DNA from: Lachnospiraceae bacterium
GTDB lineage: Bacteria > Bacillota > Clostridia > Lachnospirales > Lachnospiraceae
Direction: 5' to 3'
Assembly: GCA_910574745.1 (NCBI GenBank)
Contig: CAJTCE010000002.1
Coordinates: forward strand, 124,001 to 188,000
DNA: 64,000 nt
Below are positions 26,156 to 34,885 of the stretch, in pieces. The notes under the pieces are model-generated. The model worked only from the letters and a program-made list of their open reading frames with translations. It was not told where the DNA came from and ran no database searches. Made by a program: the position numbers and the translations under genes. Within the stretch, counting starts at the first letter, position 1. The number at the start of each line of letters is the position of its first letter.

Positions 26156-27511
26156 ATGAAAATTTTACAGGTAAATACCGTGATCAGAGGCAGCAGCGTG
26201 GGCAGGATCATGGCTGATTTATATGAAGCAATCAAGGCTTCCGGCAATGAAGCCAGAGTTGCCGTGGGAAGGGAACCCATGCCCGAGGGCTATGAAGGAA
26301 TCCTTATCGGAAATAAGGGGGATTTTTATCAGCATGTGGTAAAAAATTTTCTGCAGGGAGAGTCGGGCTTCGGCTCGGCTGAGGTAACGAAGAAATTCCT
26401 CTCCTGGATAGACGAAGAGAAGCCGGATTTGATTCATCTGCATAATATCCACGGTTTTTATCTTCAGGTGGAAATGCTCTTTGAATATATCAAAAAAAGG
26501 AATATTCCCGTTGTCTGGACCCTCCACGACTGCTGGAGCTTTACGGGGCACTGCGCTTATTATGATTTTGCCGCATGTGAAAAATGGAAGACGGGGTGTC
26601 ACACCTGCATGCAGCATGCAAAGGTATATCCCTATGCGATTTTTAAGGATAATACAACCGCTTCCTATGCCAGAAAACGGAAGGCCTTCTGCGGAGTAAA
26701 AAATCTGACGATCGTTACTCCCAGCCATTGGTTGAAAGAACAGGTAGAGCAGTCGTTTTTAAGGGAATATCCCGTTGCCGTCATACCAAACGGGGTGGAT
26801 TTGTCCGTATTTTCCCCGGCGGATGCAAAAGATGCCAATGGAGGGAAAAAGAATGACGGAAACGGAATTAATGATGAAAACGGAACTAATGATGGAAACC
26901 AAAAGAATGACAGAAACGAAACTGATGACGGGAATGAAAAGAATAGCAGAAACAAAACGAATAACAGCGATAAGAGTGATTCTAATATAAAAACCATCTT
27001 GGGAGTTGCCAATATCTGGGAGCTTCGAAAAGGTCTTGTCTATTTTGAAAAGCTGGCGGGAGACCTTCCTGATGATTACAGGGTGGAATTGATCGGCGTT
27101 AATAAAAAGCAGAAGAAGGAACTGAAGAAAAAATACGGTAATAAAATCATTGCCAGGGAAAGAACTGCCAATGTAGGCGAGTTGGCGGAAGCGTACCGGA
27201 ATGCTGCAGTTTTTGTTAACGCTACTTTGGAGGACAATTTTCCTACAACCAATCTGGAGGCTCTTGCCTGCGGGACCCCGGTCGTGACCTATGCCACAGG
27301 AGGCAGCGGCGAGTCGGTAACGGAAGAGACGGGAATTGTTGTGAGAAGAGGCAGCTATGACAAGCTTTTCGAAGCGGTTTTGGATGCCGCAGAAGGGCGG
27401 TTTTCCAAAGAGGACTGCTTAAAGCGTGCAAAGGAATTTGATAAAGAAACGAGATATGAAGAGTATCTTAAGCTTTATGAAGAAGTATTGGGAAATGCGG
27501 CGGATGAGTAA
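26156..27511 (+). CDS. GT4 glycosyltransferase with an internal hexapeptide-repeat insert
   Basis: 451 aa, about 50-60 longer than usual. The N-terminal Rossmann half (ILQVNTVIRGSSVGRI..., DLIHLHNIHGFYL, WTLHDCWSFTGHC with a cluster of four Cys at ~140-155) matches WcaC-like GT4 enzymes. PNGVDLSVF marks the domain linker. Residues ~225-277 are an Asn/Asp/Lys/Glu-rich stretch that includes seven 6-residue repeats (233-274). The C-terminal half then resumes with ILGVANIWELRKGL and the donor-binding EDNFPTTNLEALACGTPVVT. The repeat lies in the hinge between domains, keeps the frame and is hydrophilic, so the enzyme may still fold. Confidence 0.85.
   Translation: MKILQVNTVIRGSSVGRIMADLYEAIKASGNEARVAVGREPMPEGYEGILIGNKGDFYQHVVKNFLQGESGFGSAEVTKKFLSWIDEEKPDLIHLHNIHGFYLQVEMLFEYIKKRNIPVVWTLHDCWSFTGHCAYYDFAACEKWKTGCHTCMQHAKVYPYAIFKDNTTASYARKRKAFCGVKNLTIVTPSHWLKEQVEQSFLREYPVAVIPNGVDLSVFSPADAKDANGGKKNDGNGINDENGTNDGNQKNDRNETDDGNEKNSRNKTNNSDKSDSNIKTILGVANIWELRKGLVYFEKLAGDLPDDYRVELIGVNKKQKKELKKKYGNKIIARERTANVGELAEAYRNAAVFVNATLEDNFPTTNLEALACGTPVVTYATGGSGESVTEETGIVVRRGSYDKLFEAVLDAAEGRFSKEDCLKRAKEFDKETRYEEYLKLYEEVLGNAADE
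26852..26977 (+). repeat. In-frame 18-bp tandem repeat inside the GT4 gene (7 units)
   Basis: Seven consecutive 18-bp units (starts 26852, 26870, 26888, 26906, 26924, 26942, 26960) of the form AATGAxGRAAACxxAAxx encode NDxNxx hexapeptides. Divergence rises toward the 3' end. The unit is a multiple of three, so changes in copy number would preserve the frame. Confidence 0.85.
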
Positions 27512-27513
27512 TC

Positions 27514-29799
27514 ATGGAAAAAATAAAAGCATTCGGAAAAGGAACAGTGAAGGGAATTGCTATTTCTTCAATGGCATTTCTTTTTGCTGTCCTTTTTTAT
27601 TTATTCTGCAGCGGCTTTTTTAATTATAAAGATGCGTCGTTCCTTTATTCCGTAGAATCGCCTCTGGGAATAGGAGCCTGTTGCGCGACGGCAGTCATTT
27701 TCTTTATGGTTTTCTATAAAATATCGGGCGATATTTTAAAAAGGCGCGAAAAGAAGGCGTTAAAAATAATCTGTTTTTGCCTGCCTTCCATAGCCTTGCT
27801 GATTCAATTTTATTTCCTGTTTTATTTAAGGAGCTATTACAAATGGGACAGCGGATTTGTCATTGGAGCGGCGGCATCTTTAGTGGAAAAAGGAAAGGTT
27901 ACGGAGGAAGCTTTTTATTATATGTCCGTTTATCCCAATCAGAATACCTTTGTGCTGATTACGGCGGCGCTCATTAAGCTGGGAAATCTTTTGGGGGTAA
28001 CGGCAGCGGACAGGTCACTGCTTTTTAATTTGTTTAATATGGCTTGTCTTGATTTATCGGTTTTTCTGACATTTCCCATACTGAAGAAAATAAGGCCCGA
28101 GCTGCCCGGTTGGAAGCTTTGCAGAATTTTGCTGGTTTTGCTTTGTAATCCATTCCTATATGTGGGGGTGTCTTATTATTATACAATTACTCTTTCCCTC
28201 CCTTTGTCCCAGGGATTTCTCTACCTGATGCTTTCTCTTTTTTGTAAGGAGAATTGCGAAAAAGAAGCGAAAAAACGAAATAATTTGGTTTTAAAAATGA
28301 TTTTGGCAGGCGTTCTCTTAGGAGTGGGTTATGAACTGCGCGCCACGGCGGTTATCTTTGCCATAGGGGCCGTGGCTGTGGGCGTCTGGATGCTCATAGA
28401 AGGGATGTATAAAAAAAGGGGAAGTCTTGTTTTGGCATTGTGTCTTATGGTAATAACGGCGCTGTTAACTGCTTCGGCCTTATCCTCTTTTCAAGAAAAA
28501 TATGTGGGGATTGATACGGAAGATACGGCATTTCCTGCAAGCCATTGGTTGATGATGTCATTGACCATGCCGGGAAGTCATAACGGGGAAGATGAGGCTT
28601 ATACGGCATCTTTTCCTACCAGAGAGGAAAAAGAAGAAGCGGTAAAAGTCAGAATGAAGGAAAAACTGGATGCCATGAGCCTTCAGGATTATTTTACGCT
28701 GGTAAAGACAAAAATGAAAAATACCTTCGGTACAGGTATGAACGGTTATACAATTTTTCTGGCAGATGCATTGCGTACAGACAGTATTTATGAAGGTGTT
28801 TTCGGAAGCCGCCGGGATATTACCGTACTTTGGCATCAGGGCTATCATCTTTTTATCATGGCGGGAATTCTCCTGGCTCTGGGACGGTTTCTTTATCTGG
28901 CGATAAAGGGAAAAGAAATTGATTTTTGTATATTTTTGCAGGCGTTGATTCTTTTGGGAGCGATTTTATTTTATGTGCTTTGGGAAGCGTCGGAACAATA
29001 CAGCGTGCCCTTTATGATGCTTATGTTTACTCTGGGAATAACGGGATATCTGGATTGCGGCAGTGGGGAGGAGAAAGGCGGCAAAGCTGAAAAAGAGCAA
29101 AGTGTTAGAAGGCGGCAAAGCAATTTTTGGTTTGCGTTATCCCTCGGGGCGGCTGTTTTTATTCTCATTTTTGGAATCTATCGTTATCGGGTAGTAACAG
29201 AAGCCGTCGTATCATGGTCTCATCCGGTTGCCGTTCAGATACTTGCCAATACTTCGTATCCTGTGGACGACGGAACAGAACTTGTGCAAAGGCTTGAGTT
29301 GTCAGAACCCTTTAACCGTCTGGTTATCCAGTGGAGGAATCCTGCACAGGAAAACAGTACGGCTGTCTATAGGCTGGCTTTGAAAGAAGAAGGCAGTCAG
29401 AATATCGTGTTGGAGGAGGAAATCCGGGCGGCGGGCACGGCATATAACGGTGCGGGAATCTATGAGTTTGAAGAGGTGGTTCCAAAAGAAACGGCATATG
29501 AGCTTTGCCTGGAAAAGATCGAAGGAAGCCCGGAAGATGATTTGGAATTTGTTATCTATGATATGTACGGTTACCAGCCATATCCTGCGGGGAATCTGTA
29601 TTTAAAAGAAAGCGGAGAGCAAAAGGAAACGACGGCATCCCTTTTGTTTTCTGTTTCGCAGGAGTATCAGGGAAGTTATATGGGTAAAATAAAATATATG
29701 ATTTTTATTTCCCTTTTATTCCTTATCTTCCTATTTATGGGATTTTGGTGTAAACTAAGAGTAGTGTCTTTTTACCGGGGAGGAAAGAGGGATGATTAA
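27514..29799 (+). CDS. Large GT-C-like membrane protein with C-terminal ectodomain
   Basis: 761 aa. About eleven to twelve membrane helices fill residues ~15-560. The first large loop holds YKWDSGFVIGAAASLVEKGKV and YMSVYPNQNTFV, the usual position of the acidic catalytic site in GT39/GT83-type enzymes. A second soluble loop (~340-420) lies between helices. Residues ~575-725 form a beta-rich extracytoplasmic domain, followed by a final helix (~728-748). It overlaps the next gene (SGNH) by 8 nt. It probably transfers a sugar from a polyprenyl carrier outside the membrane. The exact family is not certain. Confidence 0.68.
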   Translation: MEKIKAFGKGTVKGIAISSMAFLFAVLFYLFCSGFFNYKDASFLYSVESPLGIGACCATAVIFFMVFYKISGDILKRREKKALKIICFCLPSIALLIQFYFLFYLRSYYKWDSGFVIGAAASLVEKGKVTEEAFYYMSVYPNQNTFVLITAALIKLGNLLGVTAADRSLLFNLFNMACLDLSVFLTFPILKKIRPELPGWKLCRILLVLLCNPFLYVGVSYYYTITLSLPLSQGFLYLMLSLFCKENCEKEAKKRNNLVLKMILAGVLLGVGYELRATAVIFAIGAVAVGVWMLIEGMYKKRGSLVLALCLMVITALLTASALSSFQEKYVGIDTEDTAFPASHWLMMSLTMPGSHNGEDEAYTASFPTREEKEEAVKVRMKEKLDAMSLQDYFTLVKTKMKNTFGTGMNGYTIFLADALRTDSIYEGVFGSRRDITVLWHQGYHLFIMAGILLALGRFLYLAIKGKEIDFCIFLQALILLGAILFYVLWEASEQYSVPFMMLMFTLGITGYLDCGSGEEKGGKAEKEQSVRRRQSNFWFALSLGAAVFILIFGIYRYRVVTEAVVSWSHPVAVQILANTSYPVDDGTELVQRLELSEPFNRLVIQWRNPAQENSTAVYRLALKEEGSQNIVLEEEIRAAGTAYNGAGIYEFEEVVPKETAYELCLEKIEGSPEDDLEFVIYDMYGYQPYPAGNLYLKESGEQKETTASLLFSVSQEYQGSYMGKIKYMIFISLLFLIFLFMGFWCKLRVVSFYRGGKRDD

Positions 29800-31057
29800 A
29801 AAACGAGTTCTAACTTTAATTCTGATGCTGATGATTGTAGTGTGCTGCGTTACGGAAGCATTGGTTATAAAGGATATGAAGCTGGAAAATCAGCAGCTTA
29901 ACGAGCGGCTGGAAAAAATGGACCAGGATATTTCCAGAAATACATCTGCCATTGAAGCGGCAAATGAAAGGCTGGAAACGAAAGCGGAGGCAGAAACACC
30001 CGTTTTATTCCTGCCTAAGGATATTTATGTTTCTGCGGGGGCAGTCGTAGATATTTATAATGATTGCGTGTGCAGCGGGGTTAATCTGGAGAATTATGAG
30101 TTCTTCTGGGAATGTGAAGTGGGAGACTGTATGGAAGAAAAATTCCGCATTTATTCCAGTGAGGATATGATAGGCGATCATACTCTGAAGCTTCATTTGT
30201 ATAACTATCAGCTTCAGGAAGTGGCGGCAGTCCAGACGACTCTGCACATTGTTCCCAATGTATTTCAGGATGAGAATACCGGTATGCTGAGTATGCTGAC
30301 AATCGGAGACAGCTTAAGCGCAAGCACTGCATGGCTTTCTTATACCCGGTATTTATCAGGCGAAAAACTCTATCATATGGGCACGCTGGGAGATACGGAA
30401 GGGCTTATGAATGAAGGCAGGCCGGGAATTTCAGCGGAAGATTACCTTGAGGGAACCTTATACGGTGCAAAGGTGGCCAATGCGTTTACCAATCCCCAGA
30501 CAGGAGAGTTTGACTGGGATTATTATAAGCAGACAACGGGAATGGATCCGGATGTGGTTCAAATATTTTTGGGAACCAACGGATTGGAGCTGGATCCTTC
30601 CGCCAATGCAGGGAATATTGTGGCAATTGTGGATAAAATAAGAGAGACGGATAATGATATTCCGATTCTGGTAGTGGAACCTGTATTTCCTGCCAATCAG
30701 GATGGAATGGCAATGCAGCAGAATATTTCGGGCTTTGAAAGGCTTCACGGCGTGTGGTCTTTGGCCAGAAGCGTTATGGTGTTCAACCTCAATTCCGAAT
30801 TGGACAACCGACTGGCGGACTATGAAAATGTAACCATTGTACCGGCAGGCGTTATGTTTGACAGAAGCTATGGCTTTGGGCAAAGTGAAATCAATATAAA
30901 TCCGCATTCGGATGTTTTGGAAACCGTTCCGGATCAGGGAATTCATCCATCCCAGGCAGGGTATGGCCAAATTGGGGATGCGGTTTACGGAGCGCTTTGC
31001 TATCTCATAAGTGAAGGAAAAATAGAGACAACCCCTATGGAGGAAACAGGTGAGTAA
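29792..31057 (+). CDS. Membrane-anchored SGNH/GDSL esterase or O-acyltransferase
   Basis: 421 aa. One N-terminal anchor helix (~5-26), a short coiled coil (~28-65), a beta-rich linker domain (~70-155), then an SGNH domain. Block I is IGDSLS with the nucleophile Ser174; LGTNG near 260 is the block III oxyanion Asn; IHPSQAGY near 384-391 provides the block V His. The expected DxxH is stretched to DQGIH (DxxxH). It faces outside the cell and may add or remove acetyl groups on the surface glycan, together with the membrane acyltransferases further on. It overlaps both neighbours by 8 nt. Confidence 0.78.
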   Translation: MIKKRVLTLILMLMIVVCCVTEALVIKDMKLENQQLNERLEKMDQDISRNTSAIEAANERLETKAEAETPVLFLPKDIYVSAGAVVDIYNDCVCSGVNLENYEFFWECEVGDCMEEKFRIYSSEDMIGDHTLKLHLYNYQLQEVAAVQTTLHIVPNVFQDENTGMLSMLTIGDSLSASTAWLSYTRYLSGEKLYHMGTLGDTEGLMNEGRPGISAEDYLEGTLYGAKVANAFTNPQTGEFDWDYYKQTTGMDPDVVQIFLGTNGLELDPSANAGNIVAIVDKIRETDNDIPILVVEPVFPANQDGMAMQQNISGFERLHGVWSLARSVMVFNLNSELDNRLADYENVTIVPAGVMFDRSYGFGQSEININPHSDVLETVPDQGIHPSQAGYGQIGDAVYGALCYLISEGKIETTPMEETGE

Positions 31058-31886
31058 AAAAGTAACTGTTATAACGACAACTTTTCAGGATTTGGAGCAC
31101 TTGAAGCAGGTTATGGAGAGCTTGCAAAGCCAGGACTATAATAATCTGGAGTACATTGTTGTAGATGGCGGTTCCAGAGACGGAACCCTGGACTATTTAA
31201 CAAAACAGAGAAAGTTTTTTGATAAGAGAGGCTGGTCCTATACCTTTTGTTCCGGAAAGGATGAGGGAATCTATGACGCCATCAATAAAGGTATCGAACT
31301 GGCAAAAGGAGAAATCATAGGTTTCCTTTTTGACCGCTTTGCTTGTGCAAACGCACTTTCCCGCTTGATTGCAGCCATGGAAGAAGAGGACGCGGACGGA
31401 GTTCATGCGGATTTGGATTATATAGATGAAGAGGGTAAGCTGGTCCGCCACTGGGCAATGAAAAACAGCGGAAAACTGGAAGAGGGCTGGATGCCGGCGC
31501 ATCCCACCATGTATCTGAAAAGGGAAATATACGATCAGTACGGCGTTTATAAAATAAATTACAGAATCGCCGCAGATTATGAATTTATGGTAAGAATATT
31601 TAAGGACAGACGGGTAAAACTGGCTTATATACCGGATGTTTTGATTCACATGTTTTATGGGGGAACCAGTACGTCCGGAGCGGGAAGCTATCTCCAATCT
31701 TTTATGGAAAGCATGAGGGCCTTAAAAGAAAACGAGGTGTCCCACAGATTTAAAATCTGTTTGATCAGAACCTTCCGGGTCGCTTCCCAGTTTTACATCC
31801 AGGAAGAAGAAATCGAGAACATGAGGAAAAGAGAAGCCTTGAGATTGGAAGAGTTGAAAAAGCTGAGGGAGCAAAAAGAGGCATAA
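31050..31886 (+). CDS. GT2 glycosyltransferase with atypical metal-binding site
   Basis: 278 aa. It has a normal GT2 start (KVTVITTTFQDLEHLKQVMESLQSQ), VVDGGSRDGTLDYL and KDEGIYDAINKGIELAKGEIIGFL, close to the WcaA/colanic-acid type family. Where those enzymes read GFLNSDD, this one reads GFLFDRFACAN, leaving a single Asp (~95) and no DxD. HPTMYLKREIYDQYG and DYEFMVRIF are normal. It may use a different metal ligand, or be altered in activity. It lies in a tightly packed operon between the SGNH gene (8-nt overlap) and another GT2 gene (11-bp gap). Confidence 0.82.
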   Translation: MSKKVTVITTTFQDLEHLKQVMESLQSQDYNNLEYIVVDGGSRDGTLDYLTKQRKFFDKRGWSYTFCSGKDEGIYDAINKGIELAKGEIIGFLFDRFACANALSRLIAAMEEEDADGVHADLDYIDEEGKLVRHWAMKNSGKLEEGWMPAHPTMYLKREIYDQYGVYKINYRIAADYEFMVRIFKDRRVKLAYIPDVLIHMFYGGTSTSGAGSYLQSFMESMRALKENEVSHRFKICLIRTFRVASQFYIQEEEIENMRKREALRLEELKKLREQKEA

Positions 31887-31897
31887 AAAGAAGAAAC

Positions 31898-32587
31898 ATG
31901 AAAAGTATAGTAATTATTCCGGCCTATAATGAAGAAAAAAGCATAGAGAAAACAGTAGAGGATATCAGGGAAAATGCTCCCGAGTTTGATTATGTCATTG
32001 TAAATGACTGTTCAAGGGATAATACTCTTAAGGTGTGTACGGAAAAGGGAATGCATGTGCTCAATCTTCCCATTAACCTGGGAATCGGAGGCGCGGTGCA
32101 GACCGGCTATTTGTATGCTTACAAGAACGGTTATGATTTTGCAGTGCAGTTTGACGGCGACGGACAGCATGATGCAAAGTTTTTGCATGAAATGCGGGAC
32201 TATATGGTGGAACATAAGCTGAACATGCTGATAGGCTCCCGTTTTATTGAAAAGGAAGGGTTTCAGTCGTCGGGGATCCGCCGCTTCGGTATCCGTTACT
32301 TTTCAGCGCTGATTAAGTTTTTAACGAAAGCAAAAATTACGGATCCCACATCCGGTATGCGCATGGTAAACCGGGAAATCATAGGGATTTATGCGGATTC
32401 TTATCCAAAGGATTATCCGGAACCGGAAAGCGTGGTGGCAATTCTCAATATGGGAAAGACTGTAGGAGAATATCCGGTGGTCATGCGGGAGAGGACGGAA
32501 GGCGTTTCATCCATATCTCCTTTGCGGAGCGTTTATTATATGGTAAAGGTAACACTGGCAATTTTGGTAGAAATGTTAAGAAAGTGA
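31898..32587 (+). CDS. GT2 polyprenyl-phosphate sugar synthase-like (DPM1 type)
   Basis: 229 aa. Its sequence is typical of dolichol/undecaprenyl-phosphate mannosyl- or glucosyltransferases: IIPAYNEEKSIEKTV, NDCSRDNT, NLPINLGIGGAVQTGYLYA and the metal motif DGDGQHD at 86-92. GSRF and TDPTSGMRMVNR follow. It would load a sugar from a nucleotide onto undecaprenyl phosphate at the inner membrane face, giving the donor for the GT-C enzymes encoded nearby. The following DUF2304 gene is a frequent partner. Confidence 0.85.
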   Translation: MKSIVIIPAYNEEKSIEKTVEDIRENAPEFDYVIVNDCSRDNTLKVCTEKGMHVLNLPINLGIGGAVQTGYLYAYKNGYDFAVQFDGDGQHDAKFLHEMRDYMVEHKLNMLIGSRFIEKEGFQSSGIRRFGIRYFSALIKFLTKAKITDPTSGMRMVNREIIGIYADSYPKDYPEPESVVAILNMGKTVGEYPVVMRERTEGVSSISPLRSVYYMVKVTLAILVEMLRK

Positions 32588-32600
32588 GATAAGGGTTTTT

Positions 32601-32996
32601 ATGATGACTTTTAAAATACAACTTATTATCGGCATTTGTCTGGTGGTGGCGCTGCTGGCGATCGTCAATATGGTCAGGAAAAGAAAGCTGGAACTGAAAT
32701 ATGCCCTGTCCTGGCTGATTGCAATTGTATTTGTTTTGATCATGGACTGTTTTCCGGTACTGTTGATAAGACTGTCTTATTTTCTGGGCATTTGGGCGCC
32801 GGTCAACATGATTTTTTTCCTGGGCTTCTGCTTTTCTCTGTTGATTATTTTTGTTTTGACCGTAACTTTGTCCCGTATGTCGGAAAGGGTGCGGAAGCTT
32901 GCGCAGGCGGTAGCATTAAATGAGGAGAAAATAGAAATACTGATGAAAGAGCAAAACGGCGCGAAAGAGGAAAATGACGGAGGAAAAGAGGCATGA
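32601..32996 (+). CDS. DUF2304 small membrane protein
   Basis: 131 aa. Three membrane segments (~7-22, ~35-52, ~62-88) and a charged C-terminal helix (SRMSERVRKLAQAVALNEEKIEILMKE) match DUF2304. Such proteins are often encoded directly after DPM1-like GT2 enzymes, as here (13-bp gap), and may anchor them or assist movement of the lipid-linked sugar. The stop overlaps the start of the oxidoreductase gene by 4 nt. Confidence 0.78.
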   Translation: MMTFKIQLIIGICLVVALLAIVNMVRKRKLELKYALSWLIAIVFVLIMDCFPVLLIRLSYFLGIWAPVNMIFFLGFCFSLLIIFVLTVTLSRMSERVRKLAQAVALNEEKIEILMKEQNGAKEENDGGKEA

Positions 32997-34033
32997 AGAT
33001 ATTGATGATCGGCCTGGGCAGTATCGGGCAGAGGCATTTGCGAAATATCAGACGGGTTCTGGGAGAAGAGGCGGAAATTCTGGCTTACCGGGTAAGGGGC
33101 CTGCAGAGGACTTTTTCGGATACCATGGAAATCCGTAATAATGTGTGTCTGGAAGATGAATTTCATATCAGCTCTTATGGGGATCTGGATGAAGCCCTGT
33201 CAAAAAAACCGGAGATAGCTTTTATTACCAACCCCACCAATATGCATATTCCCTGCGCCATAAAATGTGCAAAGGCGGGCTGCCATTTGTTTATGGAAAA
33301 ACCTGTTTCCGATGATCTGGAGGGAATCGACGAACTGATAAAAGCGGTAAAGGATAGCGGCGTTAAAGTTTTTGTAGGCTATCAGAACCGTTTTCATCCG
33401 GCTGTCAGAGCGTTAAAGGAAGTGCTTGAAAGCGGGGAACTGGGCAGAATTTTATCCGTGCATTCCGTGGTGGGAGAGCGGCTTTCCACCATGCATACTT
33501 ATGAGGATTATAAGGATACGTATATGGCGAGAAAAGATATGGGCGGCGGCGTTGTGACCAACCAGCTTGTCCATGAAATGGACTATCTGTACTATTTGTT
33601 TGGAAAACCACTGACTGTATATGCCATAGGCGGAACTTTGGGAAACTTGGGAATTGATGTGGAGGATAACTGCGACGCCCTGTTTCTTATGGAAGGGAAG
33701 GACGGCAGCAGGGTTTCCGTCAACGTTCATGCGGACTTCTACCAGAGTCCTCCCAGCCGTTTTGTAAAGGTCGTGGGAGAAAGGGGCTTTATAGAGGCGG
33801 ATCTGATAAATGCCATAGTAACGAAGACGGTTTCGGATGTAACGGAGAAGGCGGCCTTTCCCAAGTTTGCGAGAAACGATATGTTTGTGGAGGAATTAAA
33901 GCTGTTCTTTACCAGCATAGAAGAGAACCAAAAAGAGGAAATTACTTTGGAGGACGGTATCGTCAGCCTGAAAATGGCAATGGCGGTTAAGGAGTCCATG
34001 AATGGGGGAGGCGTAGTAAATGTCAATATTTGA
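32993..34033 (+). CDS. Gfo/Idh/MocA-family NAD(P)-dependent sugar oxidoreductase
   Basis: 346 aa. Nucleotide-binding motif GLGSIGQRH at residues 7-15, the catalytic-region EKP at 102-104 (FMEKPVSDD), and a C-terminal alpha/beta substrate domain with GGGVVTNQLVHEMDYLYYLFG. This family oxidises or reduces sugars or sugar nucleotides. It overlaps the following SDR gene by 14 nt, so the two are probably consecutive steps in making one modified sugar of the local glycan. The substrate is unknown. Confidence 0.85.
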   Translation: MKILMIGLGSIGQRHLRNIRRVLGEEAEILAYRVRGLQRTFSDTMEIRNNVCLEDEFHISSYGDLDEALSKKPEIAFITNPTNMHIPCAIKCAKAGCHLFMEKPVSDDLEGIDELIKAVKDSGVKVFVGYQNRFHPAVRALKEVLESGELGRILSVHSVVGERLSTMHTYEDYKDTYMARKDMGGGVVTNQLVHEMDYLYYLFGKPLTVYAIGGTLGNLGIDVEDNCDALFLMEGKDGSRVSVNVHADFYQSPPSRFVKVVGERGFIEADLINAIVTKTVSDVTEKAAFPKFARNDMFVEELKLFFTSIEENQKEEITLEDGIVSLKMAMAVKESMNGGGVVNVNI

Positions 34034-34853
34034 ACAGTTTAAAATAACAGGAAAAGTAATCGTTATTACAGGCGGGGCGGGATTGATCGGAAGGCGCCAT
34101 ACAGAGGCGGTTTTGGAGGGCGAGGGCATCCCGGTCCTTCTGGATATTTTTAAAGAACCCCTGGAAAAGGTAAAGGAGGATTTTTTAAGCCGTTATCCCG
34201 GGGCGAAAATAGAGACCTATGTGGCGGATATTACGGACAGGAAGTGTCTGGAAGGAATCAGGGATGAGCTGCTTTCCAAATACGGACATATTGACGGACT
34301 GATCAATAATGCGGCCAACAATCCCAAGGTGGAAGGCGGTTCCAAGAATCTGGGAGCCATGCGTTTTCACAATCTGCCTTTATCCATCTGGGAGGATGAT
34401 ATGAAGGTAGGGCTGACCGGAGCTTTTCTGTGCTGTCAGGTGTTCGGTTATGAAATGGAGAAACAAAGGTCAGGAGTTATCATCAATATTTCGTCGGACT
34501 ACGGTGTGATTTCTCCCAATCAGAATATTTACAAGAAAGAGGGAGTTCCCGAAGAGGAGCAGACGGTAAAACCGGTTTCTTATTCGGTAGTCAAACACGG
34601 AATCATGGGGCTGACCAAATATCTTGCCACCTATTGGGCAAAAAGCGGTATCAGAGTCAATACGCTTTGTCCCGCAAGTCTTTCCAACGGGCAGGATGAA
34701 GAATTTGTAAAGAAGATCAGCGAATTAATTCCCATGGGCAGGATGTCAAAGCCCCATGAGTATCCGGCGACAGTGCTTTATATGCTTTCAGACGCCAGCT
34801 CCTATATGACAGGGGCAACGGTTATTCTGGACGGCGGCAGAACAATCTGGTAA
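34020..34853 (+). CDS. Short-chain dehydrogenase/reductase (sugar modification)
   Basis: 277 aa. Cofactor motif TGGAGLIGR at 17-25, a NNAANNP element, an active-site Ser in IINISSDYG and the catalytic YSVVK (Y188, K192). The C-terminus YMTGATVILDGGRTIW is typical of classical SDRs. TGGAGLIG together with genes of a surface-glycan locus recalls PtmA-type enzymes from flagellin-sugar pathways; that likeness is only suggestive. It is translationally coupled to the Gfo/Idh gene upstream. Confidence 0.85.
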   Translation: MSIFEQFKITGKVIVITGGAGLIGRRHTEAVLEGEGIPVLLDIFKEPLEKVKEDFLSRYPGAKIETYVADITDRKCLEGIRDELLSKYGHIDGLINNAANNPKVEGGSKNLGAMRFHNLPLSIWEDDMKVGLTGAFLCCQVFGYEMEKQRSGVIINISSDYGVISPNQNIYKKEGVPEEEQTVKPVSYSVVKHGIMGLTKYLATYWAKSGIRVNTLCPASLSNGQDEEFVKKISELIPMGRMSKPHEYPATVLYMLSDASSYMTGATVILDGGRTIW

Positions 34854-34885
34854 AATATGGCTTATGGATAAAAAGGAGAAAAGCG

